A stretch of DNA of 8,667 bases, from contig USPQ01000109.1 in assembly GCA_900556625.1 (NCBI GenBank), positions 1-8,667 on the forward strand, given 5' to 3'. This DNA comes from an uncultured Bacteroides sp. Lineage in GTDB: Bacteria; Bacteroidota; Bacteroidia; Bacteroidales; Bacteroidaceae. Under the pieces are notes generated by a model that did not search any database, was not told where the DNA came from, and worked only from the letters and a program-made list of their open reading frames with translations. The translations under genes and the position numbers were made by a program. Below are positions 1 through 5,739 of this stretch, in pieces (position 1 is the stretch's first letter; the number at the start of each line of letters is the position of its first letter).

Positions 1-20
1 TAAACAGAAATAACTGTTTA
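1..20 (-). terminator. AT-rich hairpin just past the recombinase stop codon
   Basis: TAAACAG at 1-7 pairs perfectly with CTGTTTA at 14-20 around a 6-nt AAATAA loop. It begins 8 nt after the leftward recombinase stop codon at 29-31, the right place for a transcript-ending or transcript-protecting hairpin. The stem is short and poor in G+C, and what follows is outside the window, so a U-tract cannot be checked. It could also be one arm of a larger repeat cut by the window edge. Confidence 0.35.
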
Positions 21-28
21 ATTTTCAA

Positions 29-877
29 TTAGATAGAGATTGTATGATGTTTCGCAATATAAGAAGACAGTTTGCACTTTATCCCAATAACGTAAGCCAA
101 ATGTTCCAGTCGTCGGTTGAAATCGCGAAGAACACACAGGTAACGGTCATATTCCTCACGACTACCGATACCACCCGTTTTTCCTCCATCCAAAATAGAA
201 AGAAGATAGGGAGAAGCAGGATTAGTATCAGAACAGGTTCGAATCAGAGACTCCGCTTCTTTCGGTACGGTCACCGTCAGACGACGCCCCGTCTTTTGAC
301 GGCAATAACTGACTACCCCGTCTTTATAATCACATTTACGCAAACGGGCAAGGTCGGCAAAAGGTATTCCGCGAAGCAGAAACAGCAAGGAGAACCAGCA
401 ACGGGCTTCTTCCAAATCATCTTGTACCAACGAAGACGAAACAGAAGTGCCAACTGCCACGCTACCTAAGTCCGGCAACGGGAAAGATAAAATCTTCGCC
501 ATATCGGCGGGTGAAAGCGCACGTTTCACGTCGGCACAAGTACCTGTATAGACACTGTCAAAAAGACCGGCCGTATAATCTACTTCACCGTCTTTCAAAA
601 GCCGATGATATACCGCACGCAGCATCCGCATATAGGTAGAGATAGTGTTCATCTTCAACAACTTGCCTCTCAGATACTCCTCAAATTCCCGCAAGACGCT
701 TACGGTAAATACGTTACGTACTGCCATTAAGATTTTTCTCCCTTTACGCTTATTCCAATAAGCGGTAAAAGTGTGGAGAGTACTACGATAGACATGAGCG
801 GAGCCAAAACGATGTTCGTCTTCCAGAGTCTGCACCAAAGAGAGCATAAATTCAGTCAAATTCTTCTTTTCTTTCAT
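29..877 (-). CDS. Tyrosine recombinase/integrase, C-terminally truncated, probably inactive
   Basis: 282-residue protein of the phage-integrase (tyrosine recombinase) family common in Bacteroides. Residues about 5-110 form a SAM-like core-binding domain (a characteristic stretch is MNTISTYMRMLRAVYHRL, 76-93). The catalytic domain starts near 117 with the usual LSPADMAKIL lead-in. Box I arginine is R169 in FLLRGIPFADLARL and the beta-strand lysine is probably K195 in RQKTGRR. The protein reaches box II as LSSYIAKH (270-277), where relatives have an arginine in place of K276, and then ends after five more residues (HTISI). The histidine/tryptophan box III and the tyrosine nucleophile are missing; roughly 40 residues appear lost compared with full-length relatives of about 320. 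The other two minus frames between 1 and 49 do not restore the lost motifs. ATG start at 875-877. Family assignment is solid; loss of strand-transfer activity is inferred from the missing residues. It may be a remnant of an integrated element or a former inversion enzyme. Confidence 0.8.
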   Translation of the reverse strand: MKEKKNLTEFMLSLVQTLEDEHRFGSAHVYRSTLHTFTAYWNKRKGRKILMAVRNVFTVSVLREFEEYLRGKLLKMNTISTYMRMLRAVYHRLLKDGEVDYTAGLFDSVYTGTCADVKRALSPADMAKILSFPLPDLGSVAVGTSVSSSLVQDDLEEARCWFSLLFLLRGIPFADLARLRKCDYKDGVVSYCRQKTGRRLTVTVPKEAESLIRTCSDTNPASPYLLSILDGGKTGGIGSREEYDRYLCVLRDFNRRLEHLAYVIGIKCKLSSYIAKHHTISI

Positions 878-908
878 TACGGAGATAATTATAATTAATT
901 ATTAATAG

Positions 909-1016
909 CCTTCACCTTTTTGCTGTAACTCGCTATTCATAGGCATTAGCGGGTGAAACATACGCCCTTCACCCGCTAACGCCTATGAATAGGGTATTAT
1001 AGCGAAAAGGTGAAGG
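909..1016. repeat. Long imperfect palindrome with 49-bp arms and a 10-nt loop
   Basis: Positions 909-957 pair with 968-1016 in one continuous register (paired positions sum to 1925), with no bulges. Of 49 positions, 43 are Watson-Crick, two are G-T (921/1004 and 925/1000) and four are mismatched (929, 930, 932, 945). The loop is 958-967. The tips and the centre share CTTCACC (910-916 and 967-973) and GGTGAA (952-957 and 1009-1014), so the element looks nested or internally duplicated. It lies 74 nt past the receptor stop codon and 31 nt before the recombinase start. It could end or stabilise the receptor transcript, but no clear U-tract follows on the minus strand. Its length and near-perfect pairing resemble REP- or MITE-like intergenic repeats. 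I see no target-site duplication at its ends. Structure seen directly; role unknown. Confidence 0.85.
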
Positions 1017-1089
1017 GCGGTATAAAAAGACCAAATCTGTCGGAAGAGAAGCTATCGGGTAGCGTTGTATAACTTACCGAACAACCGAA

Positions 1090-3411
1090 TTAATAACTGA
1101 TTTTCACTCCGGCAAAGAAGCTTCTCGGCAAGGACGGACCATAGATATATCCGGAATCGCGGTCGGCTCCTTTATCAAAGTCATTCTGATAGGCATTGAA
1201 AATATTCTGTACTCCGGCGTTCACTTGCAAATTCACAGACTTGTAGAGTTTAAAGTCGTATGCAGCCTTCAGGCTTATGTCGAAGAAGTCCTTCGTATTC
1301 ACCGTTATCGGATTTTCAAGGAATCCCGGAACAGGTTCGTGAGGAACCAGCATCGAACCGGTATATGTACCGGAAAGAGCAATAGACAATGGTTTTACCG
1401 GAGTATAGGTTGCTGTAAAATAGCCGTAAGTATTCGGCGTACGCATCATTTTCTTCACAGCCGGAGCGTCTGGATTCCACACGTGCGGTTCGTTGTAATG
1501 GCTCTGCTGCAAAGTGACTCCCGCCTGAACCTGGAATTTAGTCAGATATGCCATCTTTCCTTCCAATGTCAGTCCCATCACACGGGCTCCCGGTGCATTG
1601 TATCGTGTACGTGTCAGGATTCCATCCACCACCTCTCCGTCAGTAAGTGCAAATACATCTGATAACTTTGTATAAAATCCTTCTACCAGGAAGTTAACTT
1701 GAAACGCACCAAAACGATGGTAAATATCTGCCGAGGCACTCAAGCTCTGCGACCTTTCTTCTTTCAGATTATCAGCCAGTTCGACCATCGCTACATTACC
1801 GCCTACATTCTCCACATGCAAGTCTTCATCGAAAGCCTGCGGGGCACGGAAACCGGATGAGTAACTGAAACGAAGATTGATGTTTTCCGTCGGATTATAA
1901 CGCAGATTGGCACGCGGACTGAATATCACATGGTCAATCAGGTTATGTTTATCCAAACGACCGCCAATCAGAAATCCCCAATGTTCATTCTTCCATTCAT
2001 TCTGGAGGAAGGCACTACCGATATTCACTTTCTGATCTACCGTACGATTATATCCCCACATATTATCTTCCAGTTTATCCTGATTGAATTCTATTCCGGC
2101 AGTCAGGTCGGACGGCATGAAGATACATTTTCCGAAACTATAAACATATTGCGATCCTGCCATCCAGTTCAAGTCGGTGGTGTTTCCGTAAGCATTCAAG
2201 TCTTGACCGCCACCATAATAGCTGTCACGATTGATATGCTGCGCTGATGCAAACACATTGAAACGATGTTTCTCGTTAGGAGAGAAATAATCAAATTTCA
2301 GTCCTCCGCCATTGATAGAGTGCTCGGTCTGCTCCGCCACATTCGCTTCGTGAGGCGGGCGGCTCAATAGGTCTCCTCCCCTACGGAATTCTTCCATGTG
2401 GTGATATTCAAAAGTCAGTTTCGAATAAGCCGTTGTTTTCAAAAATGAACGGAACCCGACTGTCTGCCCGTGCAACTTGGGTATTTCGGAATATCCGTCA
2501 CCATCATGATCATACGCAGAACGATGGCGGTTCTGCCCGAAGATATACAAACCGGCACGCTGGTCGTCCGTCACAAGTGATGCATTCAGTGCTGTACTGT
2601 TGTCAAAAGCATCGCCATCACCAATACCTGTTATGGTATGCGACAACATACCGGAATTACGTATAGGTTCTTTGGTAATGATGTTGATTGTTCCGGCAAT
2701 AGCAGACGAACCGAATAAAGCAGATCCACCTCCACGCATCACTTCCACACGTTCTATCATGCTGGCAGGGATCTGCTCGATGCCATACACACCGGAAAGT
2801 GCACTAAAGATGGGACGGGAATCGAGCAGGATTTGCGTATAAGGACCATCCAATCCATTGATACGTACTTGCTGGAAGCCGCAATTCTGACAATTAGACT
2901 CTACACGGACACCCGGCTGAAAACTCAATCCTTGCGCCAAAGTCGTGGAATTGGTATTCTCAAAGATTTTCAAATCCACCACATTCACCAGCGTCGGAGC
3001 CAGGCGACGGGTAGTCTCATTACGATTGGCAGATACTACTACACCATCCAAAGCAACCGCATCTTCTTCTATCTCGAAATCTTCTTCCAATGTGCGCCCT
3101 TTCTTCAGCGTCACATTCCGTCTGACGGTTTTATACCCCACCGAACTAACTTCGAGCACAAAATTACCTTCGGGAAGATTCTTCAAGAAATAATGCCCGG
3201 TAGCATCGGTTACCGTTCCGATGGTAGTACCTTTCAAGGCGACTGTTATATAGGGTAAGTGTTCCTTAGTGTTTTTATCAAGAATATGGCCAATGATATT
3301 GGCGTCCGATTTACGTAATTCAGGATGATTAGGATATTCATGAGCTTGTCCTTCAAGGGCAGGCAACAATGCGCAGCACAGGCAGACAAGCGAAAAGATG
3401 TATTTCTTCAT
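1090..3411 (-). CDS. TonB-dependent outer-membrane receptor with carboxypeptidase-like N-terminal domain; metal or metal-chelate uptake likely
   Basis: 773-residue outer-membrane receptor driven by TonB. A signal peptide ends near GQA (21-23), leaving a mature start HEYPNHPE. A CarboxypepD_reg-like beta-sandwich covers about 37-118 and a TonB-box-like DGVVVSANR lies at 122-130. The plug spans about 137-247 and includes NCQNCGF (C174, C177), INGLDGPYTQILLDSRPIF and the RVEVMRGGGSALFGSSAIAG signature. The barrel contains FRAP (521-524) followed by ADNLKEER (546-553), related to the FRAP/NPDL elements of haem and siderophore receptors, and a loop DHDGDGYSE (301-309) resembling a calcium site. 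The C-terminus ends in an aromatic residue (ISY), as expected for barrel assembly. At about 770 residues and without a SusD neighbour it is not a SusC-type glycan importer. It follows a His-rich membrane protein by 84 nt on the same strand, probably one operon. Family is sure; the substrate (haem, iron chelate, zinc, copper or cobalamin) is not determined. Confidence 0.92.
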   Translation of the reverse strand: MKKYIFSLVCLCCALLPALEGQAHEYPNHPELRKSDANIIGHILDKNTKEHLPYITVALKGTTIGTVTDATGHYFLKNLPEGNFVLEVSSVGYKTVRRNVTLKKGRTLEEDFEIEEDAVALDGVVVSANRNETTRRLAPTLVNVVDLKIFENTNSTTLAQGLSFQPGVRVESNCQNCGFQQVRINGLDGPYTQILLDSRPIFSALSGVYGIEQIPASMIERVEVMRGGGSALFGSSAIAGTINIITKEPIRNSGMLSHTITGIGDGDAFDNSTALNASLVTDDQRAGLYIFGQNRHRSAYDHDGDGYSEIPKLHGQTVGFRSFLKTTAYSKLTFEYHHMEEFRRGGDLLSRPPHEANVAEQTEHSINGGGLKFDYFSPNEKHRFNVFASAQHINRDSYYGGGQDLNAYGNTTDLNWMAGSQYVYSFGKCIFMPSDLTAGIEFNQDKLEDNMWGYNRTVDQKVNIGSAFLQNEWKNEHWGFLIGGRLDKHNLIDHVIFSPRANLRYNPTENINLRFSYSSGFRAPQAFDEDLHVENVGGNVAMVELADNLKEERSQSLSASADIYHRFGAFQVNFLVEGFYTKLSDVFALTDGEVVDGILTRTRYNAPGARVMGLTLEGKMAYLTKFQVQAGVTLQQSHYNEPHVWNPDAPAVKKMMRTPNTYGYFTATYTPVKPLSIALSGTYTGSMLVPHEPVPGFLENPITVNTKDFFDISLKAAYDFKLYKSVNLQVNAGVQNIFNAYQNDFDKGADRDSGYIYGPSLPRSFFAGVKISY

Positions 3412-3445
3412 TTTCCGTTTGTTATTTGTTTTCGTTTAATACTTG

Positions 3446-3502
3446 TATGTACATATAGATAATCCCCTGCCTCAAATGAGACATGGTACCATCATTTAAA
3501 TG
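3446..3502. repeat. Cluster of four short palindromes between the His-rich gene and the receptor gene
   Basis: The 84-nt gap and the end of the preceding gene hold four short self-complementary sites: TATGTACATA (3446-3455), CTCA-AA-TGAG (3471-3480), ATGGTACCAT (3483-3492) and CATTTAAATG (3493-3502, overlapping the upstream stop codon). A longer pairing also exists between AAATGA (3474-3479) and TCATTT (3492-3497). No promoter with a TAnnTTTG element is visible here, so the cluster more likely serves an mRNA structure or a protein-binding role than independent initiation. Short palindromes in AT-rich DNA can arise by chance. Confidence 0.4.
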
Positions 3503-3852
3503 GCGAAAAGACAAATAGCAGGCGGAGCACGCAGTGCTGTCACTCCATGATAAGGAGCATGAAAATGTGTATGCGGCAAGCGTCCGAGCAGCAAACACAA
3601 TAGAAAAGAAACGAAAAGGGGAAGGGCAAAAACAACAGTCGCACTATCCGCTATCAGATGAGACAGGATATGGATGTGCAACAATTCGACTGTTGAATGT
3701 TGATGCGCCGTCCCTTGCTTAAACGGGTGCGAATGGACAATTGTCACGCCATTAACCACATGGACGTGGGTAAAGAATGTAATACTTGCCAAATACGATA
3801 TAAAAAGTATCGGCAAGAAATAGCGTGTTATATTTAAAACCAATCGTTTCAC
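3496..3852 (-). CDS. Small His-rich two-helix membrane protein paired with a TonB receptor
   Basis: 118 residues counted from the GTG at 3850-3852 (MKRLVLNITRYFLP). A TTG at 3874-3876 would add eight residues, but that TTG is the last three bases of the TATCTTTG promoter element, so the transcript should begin after it; GTG is therefore preferred. One hydrophobic helix (about 11-27) leads into a loop with nine histidines (in HVH, HSH, HQH and HIHILSH patterns, 29-65). A second helix (about 72-90) is followed by a tail HTHFHAPYH with four more histidines and a final ALRAPP motif. Thirteen histidines in 118 residues point to metal binding, probably on the periplasmic side. Similar small His-rich proteins ending in RAPP/RGPP-like motifs are, from memory, often found beside TonB receptors and metal-resistance genes (compare DUF2946); I could not check this. 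First gene of a likely operon with the receptor. Function unknown; metal delivery or sensing is inference. Confidence 0.72.
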   Translation of the reverse strand: MKRLVLNITRYFLPILFISYLASITFFTHVHVVNGVTIVHSHPFKQGTAHQHSTVELLHIHILSHLIADSATVVFALPLFVSFLLCLLLGRLPHTHFHAPYHGVTALRAPPAICLFAI

Positions 3853-3873
3853 CTCATTTTCACTTTGGGACGG

Positions 3874-3905
3874 CAAAGATACAAACTATTTATTTCACAA
3901 TCAAT
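3874..3905 (-). promoter_or_regulatory. Bacteroides-type promoter for the His-rich protein/receptor operon
   Basis: On the minus strand a perfect TAnnTTTG -7 element, TATCTTTG (3874-3881), lies 20 bp downstream of ATTG (3902-3905), a 3-of-4 match to the -33 TTTG element. The predicted transcription start is near 3866-3870, giving a leader of about 15 nt before the GTG codon at 3852. The -7 element overlaps the alternative TTG start codon, which decides the start choice. An 11-nt perfect palindrome sits over the -33 element. Confidence 0.7.
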
Positions 3906-3909
3906 GATT
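3899..3909. promoter_or_regulatory. Candidate operator: 11-nt palindrome over the -33 element
   Basis: AATCAATGATT is a perfect inverted repeat (AATCA, one central base, TGATT on the complementary reading) that covers the -33 element of the His-rich/receptor operon. A repressor bound here would block initiation. It is too short to assign to Fur, Zur or another named regulator, and it could be chance. Confidence 0.35.
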
Positions 3910-3922
3910 AGACAAAATACTG

Positions 3923-5521
3923 TTAATATACCGCCGAAGCTATGATTTGTATAAACAGAATCAAAAATACCATAGCAATCGGATAAACAGTCGCGTAAGC
4001 TACACTAGGTATGTTGCTGTCTACCATTGAATCGGCAGCAGCAAGTCCCGGAGTACTCGTCATGCCTCCCGTTATCGTTCCCAGCAAATCGAGCAGACTG
4101 ATTTTAAATACCAGACGTCCGACAATGGCGGCAACGAGCATCGGCACCAATGTGATGGCTGCACCTACGCCAAACATCAGCAATCCGCTTTCCTGGAAAG
4201 TGGCTACCAGATTCTTACCGGCAGAAGTTCCTACTTCGGCAAGAAAAAGAAGCAGACCTAACTGGCGCAGCAATTGATTGGCTGGTCCGGACATAGACCA
4301 GATGATGGGGCCCGTCTTACCAATCGCACTCAACACAAGGGCTACCATCAACACTCCACCGGTCAGTCCCGGAGAGAATGACAGACTGTCAGAGAAAGAT
4401 ATATTTATTTTGCCGAACAGCACTCCCAATACAATACCCATCGCAATGGGGAAGAAATCCGTATCAGACAGTTTCTTCGCATTGTTACCCAGCAGGCGGG
4501 CTACTCCTTTAAGTCCTTCTTTCTCACCGACAACCATCAATTTATCGCCAAACTTCAAAGCGAGATCGGGAGATGGAGACAAATCAATACCGCTTCGACG
4601 GACACGGGTCACTGTACATCCAAAGTTTTTCTGTAAGTTCAAATCACCCAACTGCTTATTTATCATGTCCTTTTTGGTCAATAGTAAAGATTCTATTTCC
4701 TGCGTTTTATCCAAAGGCAACTCACCTTCTTCACGCTTGCCAATCAACACGGCAAGCTGATTCAACGACTCTTCACTACCTACGGCTTGTATATAATCTC
4801 CTTCACGCAGCACCGTATGGGCCGTAGGGATGGATATTTCATCATTATGTTTCAGACGTGAAATGACAGCGCCCGTCATGGCGCGCGCATTTATCTGCAT
4901 CAGAGTACGATTGAACACATGAGAATTGGTAACCCGATAAATGCAAGTAATCAGCTCCGGAAATTGTCCACGACGTTCTATCTCCAAGCGGCGGGCTTCT
5001 TTATCCAAATCTACCCGCATAATCTTAGGCAGCAGTTTGACAAACAGAATCACGCCGATCACTCCAAACGGATATGCGATACCGTAAGCGATGGACGCCA
5101 AAGGAGAATGGGTACTGTCGATAGCAACCGCCAGACCCGGAGTACTGGTCAGCGCACCGGCAATCAGACCGACAACGCTCGGTGTATCAATATCAAATGC
5201 GTACTTCAACCCGACTGCAGTCAAGCAGGCAGAACAAATAATAAGCATAGTAATAAGAATGAGCGTCTTTCCTTTACTACGGAAAGAATCGAAGAATCCG
5301 GGCCCCGCTTGAATACCGATGGTGAATATGAAGAGCACCAAACCGAAGTTTCCTAATTCTTTAGGAATAATAACACCATAATGCCCGAAAAGAAGGGCAA
5401 TGAAAATAACTGCCGACACATCAAGAGATAATCCTCTGATCTTTATTCTTCCCAGCATAAACCCCAACGCGACTATCAGGAAAAGGGAGAAATAAGAGGA
5501 ATGCAATAAGTCAGTAAACAT
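3923..5521 (-). CDS. AspT/YidE/YbjL-family transporter with two RCK_C domains
   Basis: 532-residue inner-membrane protein with the layout of the aspartate:alanine exchanger family (YidE/YbjL duplication). Two membrane halves of five or six helices (about 9-165 and 355-530) flank a soluble region with two TrkA-C/RCK_C domains (about 195-262 and 280-345), recognisable by the repeated pattern of L..GD.I.AVG and L..GDKLMVVG. The halves are duplicated: TSTPGLA occurs at 125-131 and again at 488-494, each followed about 20 residues later by a YP...ILF helix. IGIQAGPGF (68-76) and the matching EVGTSAGKNL (429-438) are the paired glycine-rich segments. Length is normal for the family and nothing is missing. 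ATG start at 5519-5521, about 24 nt after the predicted transcription start. AspT exchanges aspartate and alanine in Tetragenococcus; the substrate of Bacteroides members is unknown to me. It has its own promoter and is divergent from hmuY. Confidence 0.9.
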   Translation of the reverse strand: MFTDLLHSSYFSLFLIVALGFMLGRIKIRGLSLDVSAVIFIALLFGHYGVIIPKELGNFGLVLFIFTIGIQAGPGFFDSFRSKGKTLILITMLIICSACLTAVGLKYAFDIDTPSVVGLIAGALTSTPGLAVAIDSTHSPLASIAYGIAYPFGVIGVILFVKLLPKIMRVDLDKEARRLEIERRGQFPELITCIYRVTNSHVFNRTLMQINARAMTGAVISRLKHNDEISIPTAHTVLREGDYIQAVGSEESLNQLAVLIGKREEGELPLDKTQEIESLLLTKKDMINKQLGDLNLQKNFGCTVTRVRRSGIDLSPSPDLALKFGDKLMVVGEKEGLKGVARLLGNNAKKLSDTDFFPIAMGIVLGVLFGKINISFSDSLSFSPGLTGGVLMVALVLSAIGKTGPIIWSMSGPANQLLRQLGLLLFLAEVGTSAGKNLVATFQESGLLMFGVGAAITLVPMLVAAIVGRLVFKISLLDLLGTITGGMTSTPGLAAADSMVDSNIPSVAYATVYPIAMVFLILFIQIIASAVY

Positions 5522-5549
5522 AAAAATAAAGGTTAGTTAGTTAAGGGCG

Positions 5550-5581
5550 CGAAGGTACGGATTTTATTTAAGCCGTACAAT
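5550..5581 (-). promoter_or_regulatory. Bacteroides-type promoter for the AspT/YidE-like transporter
   Basis: On the minus strand TACCTTCG (5550-5557) matches the TAnnTTTG -7 element at all but one position. It is preceded, after exactly 20 bp, by ATTG (5578-5581) as the -33 element. The expected start of transcription is near 5545, giving a short leader that contains TTAACTAACTAACC and no clear Shine-Dalgarno site. Confidence 0.6.
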
Positions 5582-5664
5582 ATTCCTTCTCACAAGAAGC
5601 GACTTCCTCACTTTTAATACCTACATATAACTAAAGCTTGGTTATTTTTCATTTCTTTTAGGTA

Positions 5665-5695
5665 TTTTCCATCCTTATAGTTCCCTATAACTTTG
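5665..5695 (+). promoter_or_regulatory. Bacteroides-type promoter of the hmuYR operon
   Basis: TAACTTTG (5688-5695) is a perfect TAnnTTTG -7 element. Nineteen bases upstream lies TTTT (5665-5668), a weak -33 match. Transcription should begin near 5700, leaving an A-rich leader of about 40 nt before the hmuY ATG at 5740, with no strong Shine-Dalgarno site. A strong -7 with a poor -33 would fit a regulated promoter. Confidence 0.62.
5675..5690. promoter_or_regulatory. Candidate operator overlapping the hmuY -7 element
   Basis: TTATAG-TTCC-CTATAA is a perfect 6-bp inverted repeat with a 4-nt spacer. Its right arm covers the first three bases of the -7 element, so a bound protein would exclude RNA polymerase. 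Haem-uptake genes are normally iron-repressed, so a Fur-like or other iron/haem regulator is a natural candidate; the site does not read as a classical Fur box to me. Inference only. Confidence 0.4.
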
Positions 5696-5739
5696 CAACC
5701 GAAAATTAAACAATCATTATCTATCAAAATTAACAGAGT

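Noticed and set aside
909..1016. Long palindrome as an invertible promoter or an integron attC site
   Set aside because: A 10-nt loop is far too short to be an inverting promoter segment, and the stem lacks the RYYYAAC/GTTRRRY core pair expected of attC. I also see no integron cassette gene nearby.
1021..1063. Intrinsic terminator for the receptor gene near GCTA-TCGGG-TAGC (1051-1063) or before the T-run at 1023-1028 on the minus strand
   Set aside because: The stems are only three or four base pairs, too weak to support the call; the large palindrome further on is a better candidate.
878..1089. Promoter for the recombinase, for example TATGTTTC in the palindrome loop on the minus strand
   Set aside because: It matches seven of eight -7 positions but has no -33 element at 19-21 bp, and it lies inside the hairpin.
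1090..3411. Receptor as a SusC-type glycan importer of a polysaccharide utilisation locus
   Set aside because: It is about 770 residues rather than about 1000, has no SusD-like neighbour and no glycoside hydrolase nearby, and its FRAP and plug motifs fit the haem/siderophore/metal type.
1225..5356. Several plus-strand open frames of 60-160 codons inside the receptor and transporter genes
   Set aside because: They lie antisense to well-supported genes with clear family motifs and show no recognisable domains; they are shadows of the coding strand.
5586..5644. Small inverted repeats CTTCT-CACA-AGAAG (5586-5599) and a TAAC...GTTA quasi-palindrome (5628-5644) in the divergent region
   Set aside because: They are short or broken by mismatches and placed outside both predicted promoters; chance occurrence is likely.
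5522..5739. A riboswitch or small RNA gene in the divergent intergenic region
   Set aside because: After the two promoters are placed, the leaders are only about 24 and 40 nt, leaving no room for a structured leader, and no extended pairing is visible.
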